A DNA stretch of 14,966 nucleotides from an uncultured Verrucomicrobiota bacterium (GCA_945483525.1 CALYRV010000043.1:1-14966); one strand, 5' to 3'; numbered from the stretch's first letter, positions 1 through 6,035 are shown. The notes: generated by a model not told the origin, from the letters alone. Numbers and translations: made by a program.

Positions 1-1
1 G

Positions 2-67
2 CATGAAATGAAAAACGTGAAAGACCGCAAAATCGATGTCGCCACCTTCGTTTTTCCCGGGATTTAG
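2..67 (+). CDS. C-terminal end of an unidentified protein (partial)
   Basis: An open frame enters from the left edge and stops at TAG (65-67). It gives 21 residues ending in VATFVFPGI. The stretch is too short to assign to a family, and a random frame could stay open this long by chance. It is listed because it is the only forward frame that could represent the end of an upstream gene, and because an inverted repeat (61-88) overlaps its stop codon, as gene-end hairpins often do. Confidence 0.3.
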   Translation, partial: HEMKNVKDRKIDVATFVFPGI

Positions 68-88
68 GCGAGTGTCCGAGCCTAAATC
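61..88. repeat. 9-bp inverted repeat, possible 3'-end hairpin
   Basis: GATTTAGGC (61-69) is followed after 10 bases by its exact reverse complement GCCTAAATC (80-88). The hairpin overlaps the stop codon of the partial upstream frame. There is no T-run on either side, so it is not a standard intrinsic terminator. It may be an RNA 3'-end stabiliser or an atypical terminator. Confidence 0.45.
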
Positions 89-210
89 AGTGAATCACCA
101 GCAAGAAAACGGCTCTTGCGCCTGAAAAGCGCCTTCAGATGGAAAAGTCTACGACGAAAAAGAAGGGGAAACTGGGATAAATTACCCCAGAAAAAGTTGG
201 ATAAGGGTGT

Positions 211-230
211 ATTGTTCCGCATTGTTCCGC
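211..230. repeat. Exact 10-base tandem duplication
   Basis: ATTGTTCCGC occurs twice back to back (211-220 and 221-230), about 25 bases upstream of the -10 box of the redox operon. It could be a regulator-binding direct repeat at a one-helical-turn period, or a replication-slippage duplication. Nothing else is recognisable in the non-coding stretch 89-250. Confidence 0.5.
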
Positions 231-250
231 ATCTCGTATCCGACACCAAT

Positions 251-262
251 TTTGATATAATA
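251..262 (+). promoter_or_regulatory. Extended -10 promoter of the redox operon, nearly leaderless
   Basis: TTTGATATAATA contains TG-A-TATAAT, with a perfect -10 hexamer at 256-261. No convincing -35 box lies 16-18 bases upstream, as is usual for extended -10 promoters. The ATG of the next gene is only 8 bases after the hexamer, so the transcript is expected to begin within 0-3 bases of the start codon. An in-frame stop (TAA, 258-260) rules out a start upstream. The same 12-base string precedes purB and yhcH. Confidence 0.75.
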
Positions 263-269
263 TAGCCAA

Positions 270-716
270 ATGAACCTTCGCTTGTTTTGTCGTTACTTGT
301 GTCCGTTGGGGTTGATGCAATCGGCCGTGCGCGGATTTCGCGGACCTCGCCGCGTGTGTACACGGCTATCTGAGTCGCGGGCGCAGCGTATTTGCCGCTG
401 GACCATATTCTTCCTCTACATCGCGTCGTTCTTCGTCTCGGCGCTATATATTGTCAAACCGTTCGCCGACCCATATTCGATCGTGTGTCGCGCCGTTGCC
501 TACACCTTTTTCTCTCCAGAGGCTGATGCTGTGCTGGCCGCGCTCGCTTATGTGCCGCTCGTAGTGGTGCTCGTCATCTCGCTCGTTTCCCGCGGACGCT
601 TCTGGTGCAACTGGATCTGTCCCTGGGGAACCGCCTTCAATCAGATATCCAAATACTGCTCGAAAGGCGACAAGGTCGGCAAGGGCTGCGCCAAGTGCAA
701 GCGATGTAAGGCATAG
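270..716 (+). CDS. NapH-like membrane 4Fe-4S protein, short form
   Basis: This 148-residue protein resembles the core of NapH/NosR-type quinol-oxidising membrane ferredoxins. It has FCRYLCPLG (C7, C11) near the N-terminus, two hydrophobic segments (about 42-62 and 87-106), then FWCNWICPWG (C113, C117) and a C-terminal Cys group (C130, C140, C143, C146). The paired CxxxCP motifs are typical of the Fer4_5 family. Compared with NapH of about 287 residues, it lacks the N-terminal membrane helices and stops in the middle of what would normally be a ferredoxin CxxCxxCxxxCP motif. It is either a minimal natural form or truncated at the 3' end. It is first in an operon with a ferredoxin-type aldo/keto reductase (63-base gap) and a Tat ferredoxin, so it probably passes electrons between the quinone pool and those partners (inference). 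Translation appears leaderless, with no Shine-Dalgarno sequence. Confidence 0.8.
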   Translation: MNLRLFCRYLCPLGLMQSAVRGFRGPRRVCTRLSESRAQRICRWTIFFLYIASFFVSALYIVKPFADPYSIVCRAVAYTFFSPEADAVLAALAYVPLVVVLVISLVSRGRFWCNWICPWGTAFNQISKYCSKGDKVGKGCAKCKRCKA

Positions 717-779
717 AACGCAAATCACGATAGCGACTTGCGCTCTACACGACTTAATAAATTTCAAATATAAATTCCG

Positions 780-2039
780 ATGATAACATTAAGAACATTG
801 TTGGCGAGCGTGGTGAATCCGACGATGATGACGAAGCGGGACGGCGTTTCGTTGCTCGGATACGGTGCTATGCGTATGCCGACGATTGACGGCGGGCATG
901 CGAATTCCTGGTATAAGGAAGGCTATTCCAATGCTAGTATAGATCAGAAGCGTCTTAACGCTCAAGTCAAGGCGATGCTGGATGGCGGAATTAACGTCTT
1001 CGATACTTCGCCGGCGTATTGCCGCGGAGATTCGGAGCGCTGCCTTGGTGAAGCGCTAGCCGTCAGTGGTTACCCTCGTGACAGCTATGTGATCTCGTCG
1101 AAACTCTCTAACTTCTCGAAGAATCAGTGGCCGGCCGAAAAGTCAAAGGAGATGTTTGAGAAGACTCTGAAGAATCTCCGCACCGATTACCTTGACATCT
1201 ATCTCATCCATAGTGTTGCCGGAAAAGATTTCGAGAGCCGCTTCATTAAGAACGGAATGCTTGATTGGCTCTTCGAGCAGAAGAAGCTTGGACGCATCCG
1301 CAAGATAGGCTTCTCAATTCATGGCGATTTCCCACGCTTCGAATGGCTGATGAAGGAACATGATTCTGGACGCCACCCGTGGGATGTCGCGCTGATCCAG
1401 GCGAACTATGTCGACTGGCATCATGCCTCCGAAGTCAATGCGCGTAACGTCGACTCTGAACGCTATTACCGGGAACTCGAGCGCCGCGGCATTAAGATGA
1501 TGGTGATGGAGCCGCTGCTCGGAGGCCGGCTTACGAATCCGCCGGACCATGTCCGTAAGGAGTTCATCGACTTGAATCCCGAAGCCACCCCCGCGAAATG
1601 GGCGTTCCGCTTTTTCGCATCCCACAAGAACATCCTTACGGTTCTTTCTGGCATGACCTTGGAAGAACACATCCGTGAGAATATCGCGACATTTTCTCCC
1701 CTTAAGCCGCTCTCTAACGAGGAACGCGTTGCGCTTGAACGCGCAGCGGGGGCGTTCGTCGGCAGCGGGGATATTCCCTGCAACATGTGTAACTACTGTA
1801 TGCCGTGTCCTTACGGACTCGACATCGTTTCGCTGATCCGCTTCATCAACGAGGTCCGTACGATGAAGATCGGGAATCGCAAGGAACTCCGCCGACGCTA
1901 CGAGGAGATGGTGCCAGATCCGCGACGTCGTGCCGATCGATGCATCGGATGCGGACGTTGTACGCCGCATTGCCCTCAGCATATCAACATCCCGGATATT
2001 ATGGATAGTATCGCCGCTTTCGTGGAGGAATACGCATGA
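780..2039 (+). CDS. Aldo/keto reductase with C-terminal ferredoxin domain
   Basis: The protein has 419 residues. Residues 23-310 form an aldo/keto reductase barrel. The expected catalytic tetrad is visible as D75 and Y80 (in FDTSPAY), K108 (in ISSKL) and H144 (in YLIHS), followed by IRKIGFSIHG. The C-terminus carries two Cys groups: C334-C337-C340-C343P and C388-C391-C394-C398P, the second a classical 4Fe-4S motif. Such fusions are common in anaerobes and are thought to couple NAD(P)H or a carbonyl substrate to ferredoxin-type electron transfer; the substrate cannot be read from the sequence. The first 20 residues fit the family poorly and no Shine-Dalgarno sequence precedes 780, so the start could be M16 or M17 (825 or 828). 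A TATAAA at 769-774 lies just before 780. The gene overlaps the next one by ATGA. Confidence 0.9.
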   Translation: MITLRTLLASVVNPTMMTKRDGVSLLGYGAMRMPTIDGGHANSWYKEGYSNASIDQKRLNAQVKAMLDGGINVFDTSPAYCRGDSERCLGEALAVSGYPRDSYVISSKLSNFSKNQWPAEKSKEMFEKTLKNLRTDYLDIYLIHSVAGKDFESRFIKNGMLDWLFEQKKLGRIRKIGFSIHGDFPRFEWLMKEHDSGRHPWDVALIQANYVDWHHASEVNARNVDSERYYRELERRGIKMMVMEPLLGGRLTNPPDHVRKEFIDLNPEATPAKWAFRFFASHKNILTVLSGMTLEEHIRENIATFSPLKPLSNEERVALERAAGAFVGSGDIPCNMCNYCMPCPYGLDIVSLIRFINEVRTMKIGNRKELRRRYEEMVPDPRRRADRCIGCGRCTPHCPQHINIPDIMDSIAAFVEEYA

Positions 2040-3004
2040 ATCGCCGAGAATTCCTGATCGGATCCGCTGCGCTTGCGGGAACGGCGATTGCCGAAGAGAA
2101 GACCACCGACGGTGGTTATGCCGAAGTGTCGTGGGCTAGTCGTCAGTCCCGCGAAATCCCGCTGCTTCCCGCCGGTGCCGGTGGCGCGGAGCGTTTCGCG
2201 AAGCGCTGTCTCGGATGTCATCTCTGTGTCGCTGTGTGTCCGGAGAAGGTGTTGCGTCCATCGACGAAGCTCTCGCGTCTCGGCAAGGTGGAACTCGATT
2301 TCCGCTACGGATACTGTAAGCCGGATTGTAATCGTTGCGGAGTGGTGTGTCCGGTGAACGCGATTGAGAATGTGAAGATCCAGGATAAGCGCGATATTCA
2401 TGTCGGCTTTGCGGTGTGGAGCAAGGAACGCTGCATCCGCAACACCGTCGGTGATGAGTGTCATGCGTGCGAGAAACATTGTCCTGTGAAGGCAGTCAGG
2501 CTTATCAACGGATTCCTGGTCGTTGATGAGAATGCCTGCATCGGTTGCGGAGCGTGCGAACATTATTGTCCCGCCCGTCCATTGACCGCAATTAGCGTTG
2601 TCGCGAATGAGTATCACCGTGTGGTGAGGCCGATTGCCGAAGCGGATCTCATCGCCGAGATGAAGGCGCTCCTCTCGCAGGGAAAGTCTTTAGTCGTCGC
2701 CAGGGATGGCGTCATCGTCTTTAAATCCGAATCCCATAAGATCGCGCCCATCAAGGAGGCGATCGCCGAGAAGGGCGACATCCTGCGTGGCGCAATCGTC
2801 GCCGATAAGGTCGTTGGCAAGGCCGCGGCGAAATTGCACGCCCAGGCAGGGGTCCGTAAGGTCGTCGCTCCTGTGGTCTCAGACCCGGCGAAACGCTATC
2901 TTGAATCGCGCGGCATCATCGTGGAAGCGGGAGAAGTCGTGCCGATGATCCTCAATCGCGAACGCACTGGACAGTGTCCGATGGACGCGGCAACGGAACT
3001 GTAA
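2036..3004 (+). CDS. Tat-signal four-cluster ferredoxin fused to DUF1893
   Basis: This 322-residue protein starts within the ATGA overlap with the reductase gene. The N-terminus, RREFLIGSAALAG with an AIA site near residue 19, resembles a twin-arginine signal. Four 4Fe-4S sites follow, as in NapG/MauM-type ferredoxins: C58-C61-C64-C68P, C94-C98-C101-C105P, C133-C142-C145-C149P and C168-C171-C174-C178P. Residues about 203-317 are a different domain, with SLVVARDG, GAIVADKVVGKAAA and an end close to NRxxTGxCPM. These match the DUF1893 (TM1506-like, deaminase-fold) family, which is usually a stand-alone protein. The export signal would place DUF1893 outside the cytoplasm. A role as periplasmic electron carrier working with the NapH-like protein is inferred. 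DUF1893 function is not established here. Confidence 0.85.
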   Translation: MNRREFLIGSAALAGTAIAEEKTTDGGYAEVSWASRQSREIPLLPAGAGGAERFAKRCLGCHLCVAVCPEKVLRPSTKLSRLGKVELDFRYGYCKPDCNRCGVVCPVNAIENVKIQDKRDIHVGFAVWSKERCIRNTVGDECHACEKHCPVKAVRLINGFLVVDENACIGCGACEHYCPARPLTAISVVANEYHRVVRPIAEADLIAEMKALLSQGKSLVVARDGVIVFKSESHKIAPIKEAIAEKGDILRGAIVADKVVGKAAAKLHAQAGVRKVVAPVVSDPAKRYLESRGIIVEAGEVVPMILNRERTGQCPMDAATEL

Positions 3005-3005
3005 G

Positions 3006-3075
3006 GTGCAGGGTGCAGGGTGCAGAGTGCAGGGTGCAGGGTGCAGGGTGCAGAGTGCAGGGTGCGGGGTGCAGA
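3006..3075 (+). repeat. Tandem array of a 7-base unit, GTGCAGG, ten copies
   Basis: Ten contiguous heptamers are present. Six are exact GTGCAGG, three are GTGCAGA (3020, 3048, 3069) and one is GTGCGGG (3062). The array begins one base after the ferredoxin stop codon and ends four bases before the ATG of the four-helix-bundle gene. Because 7 is not a multiple of 3, every reading frame cycles through the same seven codons; none is a stop on either strand. Confidence 0.97.
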
Positions 3076-3079
3076 GTTT

Positions 3080-3460
3080 ATGAAAAGTTACAGAGAATTG
3101 GCGGTTTGGCAAGAGGCAAAAGCGTATGCGCTGAATATTTACGCGCTACTAGAGCAGTTTCCGAAATTCGAGCAGTATGCGCTGAGTGATCAGCTAAGGA
3201 GAGCTTCGGTGTCTATTCCAAGTAATATTGCAGAGGGTTTCGGCAGGGAGTCGCATTCTGATTTCGCTCATTTCCTGGCTCAGGCTCGAGGCTCGGTTTA
3301 CGAATGTGAAACGCAGTTAGAAATTGCAATCGAGCTTGGGTATATTAATCGAGAAGATGCAATTTTCGAAAAGTCCCAGTCGATTGCAAATATGCTTTCT
3401 GCTTTCATACGTCGGCTCCGCACATCCACAACACCAAAGCCGTCTCCGGCGAAACATTAG
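3080..3460 (+). CDS. Four-helix-bundle protein (23S rRNA IVP / S23 family)
   Basis: The 126-residue product has the hallmark pattern of the 23S_rRNA_IVP family: SYRELAVWQEA at the N-terminus, then LSDQLRRASVSIPSNIAEGFGR, FLAQARGSVYECETQL and ELGYI. It is predicted to be all-helical and to oligomerise. Family members are found in rRNA intervening sequences, as the Avd accessory protein of diversity-generating retroelements, and as lone genes of unknown role. No rRNA, reverse transcriptase or variable repeat is nearby, so this is a lone copy. The start at ATG 3080 is chosen because the family N-terminus begins there; reading further upstream only translates the GTGCAGG array. The gene is visibly more AT-rich than purB and the ferredoxin gene, consistent with transfer. 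The last 10 or so residues (TTPKPSPAKH) are low complexity. Confidence 0.9.
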   Translation: MKSYRELAVWQEAKAYALNIYALLEQFPKFEQYALSDQLRRASVSIPSNIAEGFGRESHSDFAHFLAQARGSVYECETQLEIAIELGYINREDAIFEKSQSIANMLSAFIRRLRTSTTPKPSPAKH

Positions 3461-3462
3461 CC

Positions 3463-3518
3463 CCTGCACCCCGCACCCTGCACCCTGCACTCTGCACCCC
3501 GCACCCTGCACCCTGCAC
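3463..3518 (-). repeat. Inverted tandem array of the 7-base unit, eight copies
   Basis: Read on the minus strand, the array is GTGCAGG-type: five exact units, two GTGCGGG and one GTGCAGA. On the plus strand it appears as CCTGCAC units. It starts two bases after the TAG of the four-helix gene and ends at the purB promoter. Its opposite orientation to the 3006-3075 array means a transcript across the cassette could fold into a long stem with the gene in the loop. Confidence 0.97.
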
Positions 3519-3523
3519 CCTAA

Positions 3524-3535
3524 TTTGATATAATA
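3524..3535 (+). promoter_or_regulatory. Extended -10 promoter of purB, nearly leaderless
   Basis: TTTGATATAATA gives TG-A-TATAAT with the hexamer at 3529-3534. The purB ATG lies 10 bases after the hexamer, so the 5' leader would be about 3-5 bases. There is no Shine-Dalgarno sequence. Any -35 region would fall inside the GTGCAGG array, so the extended -10 motif must carry promoter recognition. Confidence 0.75.
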
Positions 3536-3544
3536 CTCCTAATT

Positions 3545-4906
3545 ATGAATACCGATAAGCTCACTGCGATTTCCCCGATTGACGGACGCTATGCGTCAAA
3601 GTGCGAAGAACTTAAGGAGATTTTCTCCGAATACGGGCTCATCAAGCGCCGTATTCTCGTTGAGTGCACATGGCTTGAGGCGTTGTGCGATGACAAGCGC
3701 ATCAAGGAGTGCAAGTCGCTCTCGGCGAAGGAGCGCAAGGCGCTTCGCGAAATCGCCGCGAACGTCACCTGTGATGACGCGCAGCGCGTGAAGGACATTG
3801 AGAAGACGACGAATCACGACGTCAAGGCGATCGAATACTTCTTAAAAGAGAAGGTCGCGACGAGCTCGCTCAAGAGCCGCACCGAATTCATTCACTTTGG
3901 CTGCACTTCCGAAGACATCAACAACATGTCCCATGCGCTGATGCTCCGCGACGGTAAAGCGGTTCTTCGCAAAGTGATGGATGAGTGCACCGCGAAAATC
4001 GCAGCGATGGCGAAGGAATACGCGAAGGTTCCGATGCTCGCGCATACCCACGGACAGCCCGCGTCGCCGACGACGGTCGGCAAGGAGCTCGCCGTTGTTT
4101 CTGCGCGTCTGAAGCGTCAAGCTGGCGAGATCGATCGTCTTGTGATGCCCGCGAAGATGAACGGCGCGGTCGGCAACTTCAATGCACATCTCTCCGCGTA
4201 TCCCGACGTCGACTGGGAGAAGTTGTCCGAAAAGGTGATCAAGTCGCTTGGGCTCCGTCAGAATCGTCTTACCACCCAGATTGAATCGCATGACGGCATT
4301 GCCGAGCTCTTCGATGCGATCCAGCGTTGGAATTCGGTACTCCTCGATTTCGACCGTGACGTTTGGATGTACGTCTCGATGGGTTACTTCAAGCAACGCA
4401 CGATTAAGGGCGAGATCGGCTCCTCCACGATGCCGCACAAGGTAAACCCGATCGACTTTGAAAACTCTGAGGGTAATCTCGGCCTTGCGAACGCGGTGAT
4501 GGGCTTCATGTCCCGCAAGCTTCCGATCTCGCGCATGCAGCGCGACCTCACCGATTCCACCACGCTTCGCAACATGGGCGTTGGTTTCGGTTACACGCTC
4601 ATCGCGATTCGTTCGACGATCAAGGGCCTCGGCAAGCTCGAGCTTAATGTTGAGCGTCTCGTCGAAGATCTTGATCATAACTGGGAGGTCCTCGCCGAGC
4701 CGATTCAGACCGTGATGCGCAAGGTCGGCATGGATCATCCCTACGAGCGGCTCAAGGAACTTACCCGCGGACGCCGGGTGAATGCCGAGATCATGCGTGG
4801 TTTCATCAAGGCGCTGCCGCTTCCGTCCGCGGATAAGGCACGGCTCATGAAGCTTACGCCCGCGACCTATATCGGTCTCGCGACGAAGCTCGCCAAGCTC
4901 GCTTAA
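3545..4906 (+). CDS. purB: Adenylosuccinate lyase
   Basis: The product has 453 residues, the size of the E. coli-type PurB (about 456). It catalyses two fumarate-releasing steps in purine synthesis: SAICAR to AICAR, and adenylosuccinate to AMP. Visible signatures are TTNHDVKAIEYF (88-99), CTSEDINNMSHALM (120-133), THGQPASPTT with H169 as the likely catalytic histidine (168-177), and the fumarase/aspartase-superfamily loop GSSTMPHKVNP (292-302) with the catalytic serine. It begins at a near-leaderless ATG behind its own promoter. Its stop codon is one base from the luxS stop on the other strand, leaving no room for a terminator. purE lies about 1.6 kb downstream but under a separate promoter. 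Confidence 0.97.
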   Translation: MNTDKLTAISPIDGRYASKCEELKEIFSEYGLIKRRILVECTWLEALCDDKRIKECKSLSAKERKALREIAANVTCDDAQRVKDIEKTTNHDVKAIEYFLKEKVATSSLKSRTEFIHFGCTSEDINNMSHALMLRDGKAVLRKVMDECTAKIAAMAKEYAKVPMLAHTHGQPASPTTVGKELAVVSARLKRQAGEIDRLVMPAKMNGAVGNFNAHLSAYPDVDWEKLSEKVIKSLGLRQNRLTTQIESHDGIAELFDAIQRWNSVLLDFDRDVWMYVSMGYFKQRTIKGEIGSSTMPHKVNPIDFENSEGNLGLANAVMGFMSRKLPISRMQRDLTDSTTLRNMGVGFGYTLIAIRSTIKGLGKLELNVERLVEDLDHNWEVLAEPIQTVMRKVGMDHPYERLKELTRGRRVNAEIMRGFIKALPLPSADKARLMKLTPATYIGLATKLAKLA

Positions 4907-4907
4907 A

Positions 4908-5420
4908 TCACGAGTCGAAGAACGTGCGGCCAGTCTCGGTCTGAATGCGCTCGGCCTGCGGATAGTCGTAGCTGGGGCGGTTCTTCAGGATATCGACATA
5001 ACGTGCCGCTTCCCACTTCGCCATCTGCAGGTCGTGCAGCAGGTAGTTGCCGCAGTTCACCGCGGTGGCGCCAGGCACTTCGCCTTCGTAGGCTGCGCAA
5101 TGCTCGAAGGCGCGCAGCAGCAGCGGCGCAATCTCCTGCGGAGTTGGACGCCCTTTGACAATCAGATAGCAGCCGGTGAGACAGCCCATCGGACCCCAAT
5201 AGACGATGCGGTCCTTCCATTCTTCATCGCTACGTAGGAACGTAGCGACGATGTGTTCGATCGTGTGCATCGCGTTTGGATGAATTGCCGGCTCCTTGTT
5301 CGGAGTTTTCATGCGCACGTCGAAAGTCGTCGCGTACCCGCCTTCAATTGAGTCGGTGCGCGAAATGTAAATGCCGGGAACGATTTTCGTGTGATCAACT
5401 TGGAAGCTTGGAATGAGCAT
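4908..5420 (-). CDS. luxS: S-ribosylhomocysteine lyase (LuxS)
   Basis: The 170-residue product cleaves S-ribosylhomocysteine to homocysteine and DPD, the precursor of AI-2, as part of the activated-methyl cycle. The metal ligands are visible as H52 and H56 in HTIEH, with E55 as the general acid/base, and C123 in NCGNY. The catalytic cysteine is C80 in PMGC. The usual PMGCRTGFY segment reads PMGCLTGCY here, so Arg and Phe are replaced by Leu and Cys. The gene follows yhcH on the minus strand after 45 bases and is probably co-transcribed. The ATG has no Shine-Dalgarno sequence and is preceded by a pyrimidine-rich heptamer tract (5437-5457). It is convergent with purB, with one base between the stop codons. 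Confidence 0.96.
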   Translation of the reverse strand: MLIPSFQVDHTKIVPGIYISRTDSIEGGYATTFDVRMKTPNKEPAIHPNAMHTIEHIVATFLRSDEEWKDRIVYWGPMGCLTGCYLIVKGRPTPQEIAPLLLRAFEHCAAYEGEVPGATAVNCGNYLLHDLQMAKWEAARYVDILKNRPSYDYPQAERIQTETGRTFFDS

Positions 5421-5436
5421 AAGAGAACTGAAGAAG

Positions 5437-5457
5437 TAAGAGTGAAGAGTGATGAGT
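5437..5457 (-). repeat. Pyrimidine-rich heptamer tract in the luxS leader
   Basis: On the minus strand the yhcH-luxS gap contains ACTCATC, ACTCTTC and ACTCTTA in tandem, followed by more C/T-rich sequence up to the luxS ATG. It fills the place where a ribosome binding site is expected, and no AGGAG-like sequence is present. The unit differs from GTGCAGG but has the same 7-base period. Confidence 0.75.
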
Positions 5458-5465
5458 TGCGGCGG

Positions 5466-5942
5466 TTAAATGTTTCTGACCTTGACGACGACTTTTCTAT
5501 GCACGCTGCACCCTGCACCCTGCACTTTCCTCGTAAGGCACGGCGCGTGCGCGTCATCGGGAGGGAAGAATACGGCGAATTCGCCGGGCTTGAGGTCGAT
5601 GGTGTCGAAGGGCACGTCCATGAATACGCAGTCGTTATCCTTGAACGCGCCTTCGATTGCAGATTCAGGAGTAACCGCGACGCCGATCGTCTCGGGCGCG
5701 GAAACCGGCATCTGAATGTCGATATACCTGGAATGCGCTTCGCATCTGCCCTCGGTGATCGGCTTGAGCGAAGTCTCGTTGATCATCGCGAAACAATCGT
5801 CTCCGTCGATTTCGTATTTCCCCGCGGACAAGGTCGCGAGATCCGCGCGCTTTAGAAACGCAAACGCCTTCGCAAAGAAGGGGTTGAGTTTTTCGATCGC
5901 TTCAGTGTTCGCAATCGACCCGACTAAGAATTTTCTCTTCAT
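5466..5942 (-). CDS. yhcH: YhcH/YjgK/YiaL family protein (DUF386)
   Basis: This 158-residue protein belongs to the family named for E. coli YhcH (NanQ), linked to sialic acid and other sugar catabolism and built on a cupin-like fold. Visible motifs are the N-terminal VGSI, TEGRCEAHSRYIDIQ (63-77) with likely metal ligands E68 and H70, and FFPPDDAHAPC (125-135) with H132. ATG 5942 is chosen because the family N-terminus begins there and an extended -10 box lies exactly 7 bases before it, giving a leaderless start. Residues 139-149 (KVQGAGCSVHR) are encoded by a GTGCAGG array inserted between HAPCLTR and the conserved C-terminal KVVVKV strand. The reading frame is kept, so the protein may still fold. 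It is first gene of a yhcH-luxS unit. Confidence 0.9.
   Translation of the reverse strand: MKRKFLVGSIANTEAIEKLNPFFAKAFAFLKRADLATLSAGKYEIDGDDCFAMINETSLKPITEGRCEAHSRYIDIQMPVSAPETIGVAVTPESAIEGAFKDNDCVFMDVPFDTIDLKPGEFAVFFPPDDAHAPCLTRKVQGAGCSVHRKVVVKVRNI
5498..5525 (-). repeat. GTGCAGG-type array inside yhcH
   Basis: The minus strand carries GTGCAGG, GTGCAGG, GTGCAGC and GTGCATA in tandem: two exact and two degenerate copies of the unit that flanks the four-helix gene 2 kb away. It lies within the yhcH reading frame and encodes VQGAGCSVH. The orientation matches the right-hand array (3463-3518). Confidence 0.9.
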
Positions 5943-5948
5943 CGCCAA

Positions 5949-5960
5949 TATTATATCAAA
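5949..5960 (-). promoter_or_regulatory. Extended -10 promoter of yhcH, leaderless
   Basis: On the minus strand this reads TTTGATATAATA, identical over 12 bases to the motifs before the redox operon and purB. The TATAAT hexamer (5955-5950) ends 7 bases before the yhcH ATG, so the expected first transcribed base is the A of the ATG itself. Confidence 0.75.
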
Positions 5961-6035
5961 CCTGATGTTGTAGCCGTTCCAGTTTGTTGTAAGATTTAGA
6001 TTCTCGCGGAGAGTAAAATAATTTGAATTTTGTGC

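Larger units (their letters stand above)
3005..3520. mobile_element. Candidate cassette: four-helix gene between inverted heptamer arrays
   Basis: Ten GTGCAGG-type units (3006-3075) and eight units in the opposite orientation (3463-3518) bracket one gene. The cassette starts directly after the stop codon of the ferredoxin gene and ends directly at the purB promoter. TAA is present on both sides (3002-3004 and 3521-3523), as a 3-base target duplication would leave. Removing the cassette and one TAA would join the ferredoxin stop codon to the purB promoter without loss. No transposase is present, so any movement would have to be driven in trans. Three matching bases can occur by chance. Confidence 0.35.

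Noticed and set aside
89..250. tRNA or small RNA gene upstream of the redox operon
   Set aside because: No T-loop or acceptor-stem pattern and no terminator were found; only a 10-base duplication is visible.
719..744. Terminator or attenuator between the NapH-like gene and the reductase gene
   Set aside because: Inverted repeats here are only 4-5 bp, and there is no T-run.
3020..3079. Upstream start extending the four-helix protein by 20 residues
   Set aside because: The added residues only translate the GTGCAGG array; the family N-terminus begins at ATG 3080.
3080..3460. Avd gene of a diversity-generating retroelement
   Set aside because: Same protein superfamily, but no reverse transcriptase, template repeat or variable repeat lies in the window.
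3006..3518. CRISPR array
   Set aside because: Units are 7 bases and contiguous, with no unique spacers and no cas genes.
3842..4738. 298-residue open frame on the minus strand opposite purB
   Set aside because: It lies wholly within the conserved purB gene, shows no family motifs, and is typical of antisense frames in GC-rich genes.
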